Shown here one piece after another: positions 17,739 to 26,692 of a stretch of 64,000 bases of DNA. How positions within the stretch are numbered: position 1 is the stretch's first letter; each line of letters opens with the position of its first letter. The notes under the pieces were generated by a model. That model searched no databases, was not told the origin of the DNA, and saw only the letters and a list, made by a program, of their open reading frames with translations. Origin of the DNA: Microvirga flocculans ATCC BAA-817 (GTDB lineage Bacteria; Pseudomonadota; Alphaproteobacteria; Rhizobiales; Beijerinckiaceae); assembly GCF_000518665.1 (NCBI RefSeq), contig NZ_JAEA01000010.1, positions 152,047-216,046 of the forward strand, given 5' to 3'. The position numbers and the translations under genes were made by a program.

Positions 17739-19858
17739 ACGCACCCATCGCAAATCCGAACAGATGGTGGCAGGCCGTGCTCGCTCCCCGGTGCGTCGCC
17801 GTGATCGGCGCATCCGACAGCCCGGACAAGGTCGGCGGGCGTCCCCTGCGCTACATGCAGCGCTTCGGCTTCAACGGCCGCATTTTCCCGATCAACCCGA
17901 CACGCGCGGAAGTGCAGGGAATCAAGGCGTTTCCGAGCCTGCGGGATACCCCCGAGCGGCCTGAACTCGCCATCGTCGCCGTCCCCGCCGCCAATGCGCT
18001 CTCGGCCGTTCAGGATTGTGCCGAACGGGGCGTCGAGGTCGTGGTGGTTCTCACCTCTGGCTTTGGCGAGGTCGGAACGGATGGGCGTGCGGTTCAGGAC
18101 GATATCGTCGCGACCGCGCGCGGAGCGGGGATGCGGATCATCGGGCCGAACACCCAGGGCGTCGCCAATTTCGGCAACGGAACCATTGCGAGCTTTGCGA
18201 CGCTTTTCAGCGAGATCGAACCGGGTGACGGACCGGTCGGCATTGTCAGTCAGAGCGGCGCCATGAGTGTGGTGCCCTACGCGCATCTGCGCCGGGCCGG
18301 CATCGGGGTGCGCTATGCCCATGCCACAGGCAACGAAGCGGATGTGACGGTCGCGGACCTGGCGGCGAGCGTCCTGGACGATCCCGATATCAGGCTCCTC
18401 ATGCTCTATATGGAGAATATCGAGAACCCTGCCGCTCTTGCCGCCGTCGCGGCGCGCGCTCATGCTCGGGATGTCCCCGTGCTGGCTCTCAAATCGGGCC
18501 GCTCCAAGCGAGGGGCCGCCGCCGCCAGCTCGCATACCGGCGCTCTCGTCAGCGAGGATCGGGTCGTGGATGCCTTCCTGCGGCAGAACGGGATCCTGCG
18601 CGTCGACGACATGCATGGTCTTGTGAATGCCGCAGGGTTGTTCCTCTCCGGACAGCGCTCCCGGGGGCGTCGTCTGGCCGTGGTCAGCAATTCCGGCGCA
18701 AGCTGCGTGATGGCAGCGGATCTGGCGGAAACGCATGGTTTGGACATGCCGGATGTGGAGGATGCGACCCGCGAGGCGCTCGCGGCGGTTCTGCCGTCTT
18801 TCGCGACGCCGAACAATCCGCTCGATCTCACGGGCGCTCTGCTGTCGCAGAGCGGACTCTTCGGAGAGGCGCTCGACGCTCTGGCTGGAAGCGACATGGC
18901 CGATCAGTTGCTGATCTCGCTGCCCAATGCAGGGGCTGGCTATGACGTTCAGGGATTCATAGAGGCCGCCCGCAGCTACGGGCGCCGCACGGGGGCTGCA
19001 GTTGCCGTGACGACCCCCAATCCGTCGACAGCCGATGCTTTCAGAAAGGGCGGAATCGCCGCCTTCGATCATGACAGCCATGCCATCGCCGCTTTGGCTC
19101 AGCTGGCGCGCTGGAACGAACTTGAGATCGAATCCGCATCTCCGGTCCAGATCGAGAATATCAAGATGCCCCCGCTGCCGGCTGAAGCGGGGGGTGGGCA
19201 AGCATATGCCAGCGAGTGGACGTCGCTTTCCTTCTTGCAGGCCTGTGGCATGCCGGTTCCCCGCATGAGGCTGTGCCGCACCCCGGACGAAGCCCGGCAA
19301 GCCTTTGACGGTCTCACGGCGCCCTTGGTGGCCAAAGGCTGCTCCCCCGACGTTCCTCATAAGTCGGAATATGGATTGGTCCGCCTCGGCATTGCGAGTT
19401 CCGACGATGCCGAGCAGGCGGTGCGGGTCATGCTGCAGCGTATGGAAGATCTCGGCGTTCGCTCCGAAGGGGTGATCCTCGCGGAGATGCATAAGGCGGA
19501 CGTCGAGCTGCTCCTCGGAGGGCGATACGACGAGAAGTTCGGACCTGTGATCACGATCGGTGCCGGCGGAAAATACGTCGAGGCGCTCGACGATGTCGCG
19601 GTTCTCGTTGCTCCTTTCTCACGGGCAGCTGCGAGGGATGCGCTCAATTCCCTGCGCATTGCGCCTCTCTTCGGTGCGCTGCGCGGGGATCCGCCCATCG
19701 ATGTGGAAAGCATCGTCGACATGATGATGCGACTTGCCGCGATCATGCTGAAGGCCGGTCCTGCTGTCGCGTCGGTCGACCTCAATCCGGTTCTTGCCCC
19801 GCGCGGCGGCGCTGCTGTCGTGGCCGACGCCCTGATCGAATATGCGAAGGAACGATAA
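17735..19858 (+). CDS. NDP-forming acyl-CoA synthetase, fused alpha-beta (copy 1)
   Basis: The 707-residue enzyme is of the acetate-CoA ligase (ADP-forming) superfamily. It has an N-terminal CoA-binding Rossmann domain (CVAVIGASDSPDKVGGRPLRY), succinyl-CoA-synthetase-like domains with IVSQSGAMS, and the phosphohistidine segment SSHTGAL (H267). The C-terminal ATP-grasp part has KGCSPDVPHKSEYGLVRLGI. It would make an acyl-CoA from a carboxylate, ATP and CoA through a phospho-His. A paralogue closes the operon. The substrate is unknown. Confidence 0.88.
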   Translation: MNAPIANPNRWWQAVLAPRCVAVIGASDSPDKVGGRPLRYMQRFGFNGRIFPINPTRAEVQGIKAFPSLRDTPERPELAIVAVPAANALSAVQDCAERGVEVVVVLTSGFGEVGTDGRAVQDDIVATARGAGMRIIGPNTQGVANFGNGTIASFATLFSEIEPGDGPVGIVSQSGAMSVVPYAHLRRAGIGVRYAHATGNEADVTVADLAASVLDDPDIRLLMLYMENIENPAALAAVAARAHARDVPVLALKSGRSKRGAAAASSHTGALVSEDRVVDAFLRQNGILRVDDMHGLVNAAGLFLSGQRSRGRRLAVVSNSGASCVMAADLAETHGLDMPDVEDATREALAAVLPSFATPNNPLDLTGALLSQSGLFGEALDALAGSDMADQLLISLPNAGAGYDVQGFIEAARSYGRRTGAAVAVTTPNPSTADAFRKGGIAAFDHDSHAIAALAQLARWNELEIESASPVQIENIKMPPLPAEAGGGQAYASEWTSLSFLQACGMPVPRMRLCRTPDEARQAFDGLTAPLVAKGCSPDVPHKSEYGLVRLGIASSDDAEQAVRVMLQRMEDLGVRSEGVILAEMHKADVELLLGGRYDEKFGPVITIGAGGKYVEALDDVAVLVAPFSRAAARDALNSLRIAPLFGALRGDPPIDVESIVDMMMRLAAIMLKAGPAVASVDLNPVLAPRGGAAVVADALIEYAKER

Positions 19859-19860
19859 GA

Positions 19861-21582
19861 ATGGATCGGGTCACAACGGATGAGGTCGTCAGCGTCGCCG
19901 AGGGGTTGCTCGATCTTTTCGTCGCGCGCGGCGTCGAGTATATCTTCGGCAATGCCGGTACGGATTTTCCCCCGCTGATCGAGGCGATTGCCCGTGCACG
20001 GCATCTCGGCCGCCCGGTGCCGCAGCCTGTGGTCGTGCCGCATGAAAATGTCGCCATGGCGATGGCGCATGGCAATTACATGGTGACCGGACGTCTCCAG
20101 GCCGTCATGGTGCACGTGGGCCTCGGAACGGCGAATGCGCTCAACGGGATCTACAACGCCGCACGCCTGAATATCCCGATTCTGCTCGCGGCCGGGCGGA
20201 CGCCGGTGACTGAAAGCGGCGTGTTCGGAGGACGCAACAACTACATCAACTGGGCGCAGGAGATGTTCGACCAGGCGGGCATGCTGCGTGAGCTGGTGAA
20301 ATGGGAGTACGAGCTGCGCCATCCCGCCCAACTCGAGATGGTGGTCGACCGCGCAATGGCCGTAGCCCAAAGTTCTCCGCCGGGACCGGTTTACCTTACG
20401 TTGCCGCGCGAGGTCCTTGCCGCCGGGCGCGCCAAGGCGCAGACGCCGGATTCTCCGGTGATGACGCCCGTGACCAAGCCGGAGCCCTGCGCAAAGGCCG
20501 TCGAGCGGCTGGCTGAGCTGATTGCGACGGCGAAGAGGCCGGTCATCGTCACGTCCGCAGCCGGGCATTCCGAGGATGTCTGGCCGGCTTTGGCGCAACT
20601 TGCCGAGCGCTTCGCCATTCCCGTGGTCCAGTACCGACCGCGCTATATGGCGCTGCCGACGGACCATCCGATGCATTGCGGCTACAATCCGACGCCTTTC
20701 GTGAAGCAGGCCGATCTCGTCATCGTGCTCGAAAGCGATGTGCCTTGGATTCCGGACGAAGTGGGGCCGATCACGGCGACTGTGGTCCAGGTCGGTCTCG
20801 ATCCGCTGTTCCAGCGCTACCCCATGCGGAGTTTCGCGGCGGATATCGCCATCATGTCCGACACGGCGACATTGCTCGAGCGCCTCATAGACGTTCTGCC
20901 GCACGAGGGAGATACGAGGCTCGTCGAGGCCCGTCGTCTGGAGATAGCCCATCAGCGCCGTTCTTCCGGAGTGGCCAGCCAGTTTCCGGAGGGACGAGCC
21001 CCCGCGCAGATGACACCGCGTTGGGTCACGGCCTGCATCAATGCCGCCAAGGATGACGAGACGATCCTGATCAATGAATATCCCTTCGTCCTGGAGGAGT
21101 TGACCATCGATCGGCCGGGGACTTTCTTCGCCCACAGCCCCGCCGGCGGCCTCGGCTGGGCCATGGGCGCCGCGCTCGGCGCCAAGTTGGGACGCCCCTC
21201 GGCGACGGTGATCGCGGGCATCGGCGACGGTACGTATATGTTCGGCAATCCGACGCCGACGCATATGGTCTCACGGGCTCTTGGACTTCCCGTTCTCTTC
21301 GTCATCTTCAACAATCGCCGCTGGGGCGCCGTGCATCGGGCGACCCTTTCCATGTACCCTCAAGGCTATGCCGCTCAGGAGGCGGAGCCGCCCTTCGCCA
21401 CTCTGGAGCCGTCGCCCGATTTCGAGCAGATCGTGACGGCAAGCGGCGGTTACGGCGAGCGGGTGGACGATCCTGCCGAACTTCCGGCCGCCCTTCAGCG
21501 CGCGCTGCGCGCGGTGCGGGAAGAGGGACGACAGGCGGTTCTCAATGTGATCTGCGAGGCTGTCTATGCACGCACCAGCTGA
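19861..21582 (+). CDS. ThDP-dependent enzyme, acetolactate synthase/2-oxoacid decarboxylase-like
   Basis: The 573-residue thiamine-diphosphate enzyme has the N-terminal PYR domain with the cofactor-activating Glu in VVPHENVAMAMAHG, a central domain, and a C-terminal PP domain. There the magnesium/ThDP motif starts at GDGTYMFGN and ends at FNN 26 residues later. Relatives decarboxylate or ligate 2-oxoacids. The aldehyde dehydrogenase gene that overlaps its end by 17 bp suggests decarboxylation to an aldehyde, as in the mandelate route. The exact substrate is unknown. It starts two bases after copy 1 of the acyl-CoA synthetase. Confidence 0.85.
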   Translation: MDRVTTDEVVSVAEGLLDLFVARGVEYIFGNAGTDFPPLIEAIARARHLGRPVPQPVVVPHENVAMAMAHGNYMVTGRLQAVMVHVGLGTANALNGIYNAARLNIPILLAAGRTPVTESGVFGGRNNYINWAQEMFDQAGMLRELVKWEYELRHPAQLEMVVDRAMAVAQSSPPGPVYLTLPREVLAAGRAKAQTPDSPVMTPVTKPEPCAKAVERLAELIATAKRPVIVTSAAGHSEDVWPALAQLAERFAIPVVQYRPRYMALPTDHPMHCGYNPTPFVKQADLVIVLESDVPWIPDEVGPITATVVQVGLDPLFQRYPMRSFAADIAIMSDTATLLERLIDVLPHEGDTRLVEARRLEIAHQRRSSGVASQFPEGRAPAQMTPRWVTACINAAKDDETILINEYPFVLEELTIDRPGTFFAHSPAGGLGWAMGAALGAKLGRPSATVIAGIGDGTYMFGNPTPTHMVSRALGLPVLFVIFNNRRWGAVHRATLSMYPQGYAAQEAEPPFATLEPSPDFEQIVTASGGYGERVDDPAELPAALQRALRAVREEGRQAVLNVICEAVYARTS

Positions 21583-23062
21583 ATCGACGCGCAAAACCTT
21601 CGATGCGGACGGCATCGCGCTGCCGACCGGCTCCTTCGTGAACGGGCAGCGGCGTGATGGCGATGGAGAAGCTCTCCTTGTCCATCGTCCTTCCGACGGC
21701 CGTCTGATCGCCAGCATGCCCGGTGCGCGCCAGGCCCTGATCGACGAGGCTGTAGCAGCGGCTGCGCTGGCTTTCAGAACGAGCGGCTGGCGCGAGGCGT
21801 CGCCGCGTCACCGTGGCGCGGTCATGCGCCGTTGGGCCGATCTGGTCGAGGCTCATGGAGAAGAGCTGGCGCGGCTCGAAGCCGTCACCACGACGCGGGT
21901 GATCGCCGAAACGCGGGTCCGTGACGTCCCCGTCACGGCCGAGCTCCTGCGCTTCTATGGCGAATGCGCGGACAAATTCGATGGGGCCCTCTACCCGACG
22001 GCATCCTCCGTATGGAGCATCGGTGTTCCCGAGCCCTACGGCGTCGTAGGGGCGATCTCGCCCTGGAACGTGCCCATGGTTCTTTCCACCGCGAAATTCG
22101 CCCCTGCCATCGCAGCCGGCAACGCGGTCGTTCTGAAACCGTCGGAGCTTACGCCCTTCACGGCGGTGCGGCTTGCGGAACTCGCAATCGAAGCGGGATT
22201 GCCTCCCGGACTCTTCAATGTCGTGGTCGGGACCGGGCCGGAGGCCGGCGAGCCGCTCGTACGGCACCCGGAGGTCGCCTGCGTGTCCTTCACCGGCTCG
22301 ACCGTTACCGGACGCCGGATCATGGCCGCTGCGGCTGAAGCGGGTCCGAAACCGGTGACGCTGGAGCTCGGAGGAAAAAGTCCTCAGATCGTCTTTGCCG
22401 ACGTGCCCGACCGGGAGCGGCTTGCCGACATGGTAGCGGCCGGGACATCCCGTAACGGCGGTCAGCTCTGCTATTGCGGCAGCCGGCTGATCGTCCATGA
22501 ATCCTTGGCGAACCAGCTGCTGGAGGATGTTGCCGCACGCCTGAAGCAGGCGAAAGCCGGAGCCACCTGGGACGAGCGGACCACGCTGGCTCCCATCGTC
22601 TCCTCCCGCCAGTTGGACCGGGTCGACGACATCGTGAGGCGCGGTGCCGCGGCCGGGGCCGAGATCAGGCTCGGCGGCACCCGCATCGAAACCCATGGCG
22701 GGGCGTTCTATGCGCCGACGATCGCCCTGGCCGGTCAGGACAATCCCTTGCAGCAGGAAGAGGTCTTCGGCCCCGTCCTGTCCGTGCAGACCTTCCGCGA
22801 GCCGGAAGAAGCCTTCAGCCTCGCGGCTCACGATACCTATGGGCTGGCGGCCGGCATCCACACACAGAACATCACCAGGGCTCTGGATGCGGCACGGCGC
22901 ATCGAGGCTGGCATGGTCTGGATCAACACCTATGGACGCTCGACCGACATCGGAACGCCATTCGGCGGCTTCAAACGCTCGGGCTTCGGCAAGGATTTCG
23001 GGGCTGCGGCGTACCTCAAATACACACGGTTGAAGAATGTGTGGATTGATATGACCATATAG
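21566..23062 (+). CDS. aldehyde dehydrogenase (NAD(P)+)
   Basis: The 498-residue ALDH superfamily enzyme has SPWNVPM, KPSELTPF, the FTGSTVTGR Rossmann loop, the general base in ELGGKSPQ, the nucleophile C302 in GGQLCYCGSR and EEVFGPVLSV. All expected active-site residues are present. It would oxidise the aldehyde made by the preceding ThDP enzyme to an acid that the acyl-CoA synthetases can activate. Its start lies inside the upstream gene, indicating translational coupling. Confidence 0.92.
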   Translation: MHAPAESTRKTFDADGIALPTGSFVNGQRRDGDGEALLVHRPSDGRLIASMPGARQALIDEAVAAAALAFRTSGWREASPRHRGAVMRRWADLVEAHGEELARLEAVTTTRVIAETRVRDVPVTAELLRFYGECADKFDGALYPTASSVWSIGVPEPYGVVGAISPWNVPMVLSTAKFAPAIAAGNAVVLKPSELTPFTAVRLAELAIEAGLPPGLFNVVVGTGPEAGEPLVRHPEVACVSFTGSTVTGRRIMAAAAEAGPKPVTLELGGKSPQIVFADVPDRERLADMVAAGTSRNGGQLCYCGSRLIVHESLANQLLEDVAARLKQAKAGATWDERTTLAPIVSSRQLDRVDDIVRRGAAAGAEIRLGGTRIETHGGAFYAPTIALAGQDNPLQQEEVFGPVLSVQTFREPEEAFSLAAHDTYGLAAGIHTQNITRALDAARRIEAGMVWINTYGRSTDIGTPFGGFKRSGFGKDFGAAAYLKYTRLKNVWIDMTI

Positions 23063-23088
23063 CGGCCAACAATGGGCGGAGTGCGACC

Positions 23089-23529
23089 ATGCTACAACGA
23101 GCAAATCTCTGGGCCGGCGGCGTTCTGATCTTCATAGGCGCAGCGGGCATCCTGATCGGAAGAACCCTTCCGCAAGGAACGCTCACCCGCATGGGGGCGG
23201 GCTTCATGCCCTTCTGGCTTGCGGTCATCGTCCTGATCTTCGGGTGCATCGTCCTTCTGGAAGCGGTCTGGAACGACGAGCGGGTTTCTATCCCTCTGCA
23301 CGATCTCCGGCCTGCCTTCTTCGTGACCCTGGCCATCGTCGCGTTCGCCATCCTGATCGAGACGGCAGGCTTCCTGATCAGCGCCTTTCTCGTGTCGATG
23401 ACGGCGACATTGGCGAGTCCCGGGCTCACGTGGCGGCGCAATCTCGTCCAGTCAGTCCTCATTGCCCTGGGCAGCGCTGTCCTGTTCCTGGGCGTGCTGC
23501 AGATCAACCTTCCCCTGTTCCCGCGCTGA
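23089..23529 (+). CDS. tripartite tricarboxylate transporter small membrane subunit (TctB)
   Basis: The 146-residue protein has four hydrophobic helices, typical for the TctB/DUF1468 small subunit of TTT secondary uptake systems. The first helix is LWAGGVLIFIGAAGILIG. It works with the large subunit nine bases downstream and a periplasmic binding protein (here at 29086). The start is preceded by GGAG. Confidence 0.88.
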   Translation: MLQRANLWAGGVLIFIGAAGILIGRTLPQGTLTRMGAGFMPFWLAVIVLIFGCIVLLEAVWNDERVSIPLHDLRPAFFVTLAIVAFAILIETAGFLISAFLVSMTATLASPGLTWRRNLVQSVLIALGSAVLFLGVLQINLPLFPR

Positions 23530-23538
23530 GAGGTCCGC

Positions 23539-25032
23539 ATGTCTTTCTTCGATGGCCTTCTCGTCGCGATGGAACCGGGAAACCTCCTGGCCTGTTTCGT
23601 CGGCGCGCTCGTCGGGACTTTCGTCGGCGTTCTGCCAGGCCTCGGCCCGGTCGCAACCATCGCCATGCTCCTCCCGATCACCTATCACCTGAGCCCCGCT
23701 GCGGCGATCGTGATGCTGTCCGGCATCTATTACGGGGCGCAGTACGGAGGCTCCATCACCGCCATTCTCGTCAACATCCCCGGCGAGACATCGACGGTCG
23801 TGACCTGTCTCGACGGCTATCGCATGGCCCAGAAGGGAAAGGCGGGAATAGCCTTGTCGATTGCGGCCATCGGTTCGTTCGTCGCGGGTCTTTTCGCAAC
23901 CGGCGTCATTGCCTTCGTCTCGGTGCCGCTGGCGGATTTCGCGCAGCAGTTCGGGCCTGCCGAATATTTCGCCTTGATGTCTCTGGGACTGGTCGGGGCC
24001 GTGGTGCTCGCCCGGGGCTCGATCATCAAGGCGCTGGCCATGATCGCCGTCGGCCTGCTTCTTGGGCTGGTCGGGACCGACGTCAATTCCGGGCTTCAGC
24101 GCCTCACGTTCAATCTCCCGCAACTGGCGGACGGACTGAGCTTTGCGGCCATTGCCATGGGTGTCTTCGGGATCGGCGAAATCTTCTCGACCCTGGGCCA
24201 GAAGAGAAGCGGTGCGCAGGTGGTGGCTCCCATCGAGCGCTTGTGGCCCAACAGGGAAGACCTCGCCGCGTCGGCAGCCCCCATCGCGCGCGGCTCGATC
24301 GTCGGATCTCTGCTGGGCGTTCTGCCCGGAGGTGGAGCGATCCTCAGCTCGTTCGCCTCATACGCTCTCGAGAAGAAGCTCTCGCGCCATCCGGAGAGGT
24401 TCGGCCAGGGCGCGATCGAAGGCGTGGCGGGACCGGAATCCGCCAATAATGCAGGGGCGCAGACCTCCTTCATCCCGATGCTCACTCTTGGCATTCCTTC
24501 CAATCCCGTGATGGCGCTGATCGCAGGCGGCCTGATGCTTCACGGCATTACGCCTGGGCCGCAGATCCTTGCCGAACAGTCGCTTCTGTTCTGGACCGTG
24601 ATCGCGAGCATGCTGATCGGCAACCTGCTTCTCGTCATCATCAATATTCCCTTCGTCGGATTGTGGACCAAGCTGTTCAAGCTGCCCTACGAGATCCTGT
24701 TTCCCTGCATCGTCGTGATCTGCTGCGTTGGAACCTACAGCGTCAACAAGATGCCCTTCGATGTTCTCGTTCTTGGTCTGTTCGGTGTGATCGGCTATGG
24801 CCTGGTCAAACTGAATTTCGAGGTCGGCCCGATGCTGCTGGGTCTGGTTCTCGGCCCGATGCTCGAGGAGAATTTCCGTCGGGCCATGCTTCTGGCTCGC
24901 GGCGATCCGATTAACATCATCACACGCCCGATCTCGGCGATTCTGCTTGCCACCGCTTTGATCTTGCTCTGCGTGATCTTACTGCCCAATTTAAGGCGCA
25001 CCCGCGAAACGGTGTTTCAAGAAGAGGCGTAA
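23539..25032 (+). CDS. tripartite tricarboxylate transporter large permease (TctA)
   Basis: The 497-residue polytopic membrane protein of the TctA family has the conserved [19 protein letters not shown] near the N-terminus. A second such motif, [18 protein letters not shown], marks the internal repeat, and [20 protein letters not shown] lies between them and the C-terminal helices. It imports a di-, tri- or aromatic carboxylate driven by the ion gradient. It lies inside the catabolic operon, ten bases before the regulator gene. Confidence 0.94.
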   Translation: MSFFDGLLVAMEPGNLLACFVGALVGTFVGVLPGLGPVATIAMLLPITYHLSPAAAIVMLSGIYYGAQYGGSITAILVNIPGETSTVVTCLDGYRMAQKGKAGIALSIAAIGSFVAGLFATGVIAFVSVPLADFAQQFGPAEYFALMSLGLVGAVVLARGSIIKALAMIAVGLLLGLVGTDVNSGLQRLTFNLPQLADGLSFAAIAMGVFGIGEIFSTLGQKRSGAQVVAPIERLWPNREDLAASAAPIARGSIVGSLLGVLPGGGAILSSFASYALEKKLSRHPERFGQGAIEGVAGPESANNAGAQTSFIPMLTLGIPSNPVMALIAGGLMLHGITPGPQILAEQSLLFWTVIASMLIGNLLLVIINIPFVGLWTKLFKLPYEILFPCIVVICCVGTYSVNKMPFDVLVLGLFGVIGYGLVKLNFEVGPMLLGLVLGPMLEENFRRAMLLARGDPINIITRPISAILLATALILLCVILLPNLRRTRETVFQEEA

Positions 25033-25042
25033 GAGTAATCCC

Positions 25043-25903
25043 ATGGGACGTAGAGCACACAGCAAGGGCATCGAGCAGGAGACCGCCGGAGGTGTCGGCC
25101 TGGAGGCACAGCCTGACTTCGTTGCAGGCTTTGCCCGCGGCCTCAAGGTGATCCGCGCTTTCGGTGAGAACTCGCATATGCTGACCCTGTCCCAGGTCGC
25201 CGAACGCTCGGGGCTGACGGCGGCCGGCGCCCGGCGGCTTCTGCTGACCCTCGTGACTCTTGGCTATGCCGGAACAAAGGACCGGTTCTACTTTCTCACG
25301 CCCCGGATCCTGTCTCTGGGCTATTCCTACCTCACCTCGCTTCCGCTCTATCACTTCGCCCAACCCATCCTGGAGGAGCTGGTGGAGAAGACGGGAGAGA
25401 CCTGTGCGGTCGGTGTCCTCGACGATGTCGACGTGGTCTATGTCCTGCGCATTCCCGTCCGGCGCATCGCGTCGGGCGATTTCGGCATCGGCACGAGGCG
25501 ACCGGCCCATGCGACCTCTATGGGGCGCATTCTTCTGGGACACCTGAACGAGCGCGAGCTTGCCGATTATTTCGAGCGCGCGGATCTGCGAGCCTATACG
25601 GGGACGACCGTCACCGATCCGAAGTTGCTGCGCCAACGGATCAAGGAGGATCGGGAGCAGGGCTATTCCTGGATTACGGGAGAAATGGCCGAACATGTGA
25701 GCGGCTTGTCGGTGCCCATCATCGGCGAGGATAGCCGCGTCAACTCCGCCATCAACATCAGCTTCAATCGTCCGAAGATATCCAGCAACGAGGTTCTGCG
25801 CGAGTACCTTCCGCCCCTTCGGGATGCCGCCGATCAAATCCACCGATCTCTTATGCTGCGCGACCGCAGCATGGCCGACCGTCCAACGCGTCTTAAAGGT
25901 TAG
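25043..25903 (+). CDS. IclR family transcriptional regulator
   Basis: The 286-residue protein has an N-terminal winged helix at about residues 30-90 (FARGLKVIRAFGENSHMLTLSQVA, then SGLTAAGARRLLLTLV) and an IclR effector domain at about 100-270. The latter contains RIPVRRIASGDFGIGTRRPAHATSMGRI. Relatives of the PcaU/PobR type respond to aromatic or other small acids and bind dyads near the genes they control. It is the only regulator in the cluster, so I infer that it binds the tandem TTC-N7-GAA sites at 15963 and 28980. Confidence 0.92.
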   Translation: MGRRAHSKGIEQETAGGVGLEAQPDFVAGFARGLKVIRAFGENSHMLTLSQVAERSGLTAAGARRLLLTLVTLGYAGTKDRFYFLTPRILSLGYSYLTSLPLYHFAQPILEELVEKTGETCAVGVLDDVDVVYVLRIPVRRIASGDFGIGTRRPAHATSMGRILLGHLNERELADYFERADLRAYTGTTVTDPKLLRQRIKEDREQGYSWITGEMAEHVSGLSVPIIGEDSRVNSAINISFNRPKISSNEVLREYLPPLRDAADQIHRSLMLRDRSMADRPTRLKG

Positions 25904-25909
25904 AAAGCC

Positions 25910-26692
25910 ATGAGAACAGATTTTGCGACTCTCTATCTGGAGAAGCGGGACGGGGCAGGCTGGATCACGTTCAATCGACCCAAGCGGCTGAATGCACTCG
26001 ATTTCGCCAGCAAATGGGACCTTCAGGCGGCTCTTGCACTCTGCGTCAACGACGATGCGATCAAGGTCATCGCCTTTCGCGGTGAGGGGCGGGCCTTCTG
26101 CGCGGGGATCGATCTGACGGATCTGTCCGCAGGCTTGATCGACGAGCGCAATTTCCGCCTGTGGGAGGAATGCCTTCGGATGATCGAAACGTCCGACAAG
26201 ATCGCGATTGCCTGCATGCATGGCCACGCGCTCGGCAGCGGCGTTCAGCTCGCCCTTTCCTGCGACCTTCGGGTCGCCACGCGCGGTGCCAAGATCGGCG
26301 TGCCAGCCGGCAAGGAGGGGCTCGTTCCCGGACTTTCCGTCATGCGCCTCGCCCGTTTCGTCGGTCTCGGACGCGCTAAGGAAATCGTCATGTGGGGCGA
26401 GTTCATGGACGGCGAGGAGGCAGCACGCATCGGCCTCGTCAACAGGGTGGTTGACGATGAGACGAAGGACGAGGATTTCGAGAAGGTCGTGGCGCGCACG
26501 GTCGCTGTCGCGACGGATGGGGTGCGGCTCACCAAGCGGGCGATGAACGAAATCGCCTACGGGGATTTCGCGGAAGCCTATGACATCTATCTGCAATGCC
26601 AGCGCCTGGGTCTGCAATCCGGCGACTTCGCCAAGGCCATGGCCGCTTGGCGCGACCGCGCGGCTGCCCCAAGGAGCGAGAACGCCGCATGA
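25910..26692 (+). CDS. enoyl-CoA hydratase/isomerase family protein without the hydratase glutamates
   Basis: The 260-residue crotonase-fold protein has the oxyanion-hole segments AFCAGIDLTDL and GHALGSGVQLALSCDL. Aligned to rat mitochondrial hydratase from memory, Glu144 corresponds to Gln113 and Glu164 to Ala133. Both catalytic acids are therefore missing, and a standard hydratase reaction is unlikely. Other crotonase activities (isomerisation, decarboxylation, C-C hydrolysis, thioester hydrolysis) remain possible. It overlaps the second acyl-CoA synthetase by four bases. Confidence 0.85.
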   Translation: MRTDFATLYLEKRDGAGWITFNRPKRLNALDFASKWDLQAALALCVNDDAIKVIAFRGEGRAFCAGIDLTDLSAGLIDERNFRLWEECLRMIETSDKIAIACMHGHALGSGVQLALSCDLRVATRGAKIGVPAGKEGLVPGLSVMRLARFVGLGRAKEIVMWGEFMDGEEAARIGLVNRVVDDETKDEDFEKVVARTVAVATDGVRLTKRAMNEIAYGDFAEAYDIYLQCQRLGLQSGDFAKAMAAWRDRAAAPRSENAA

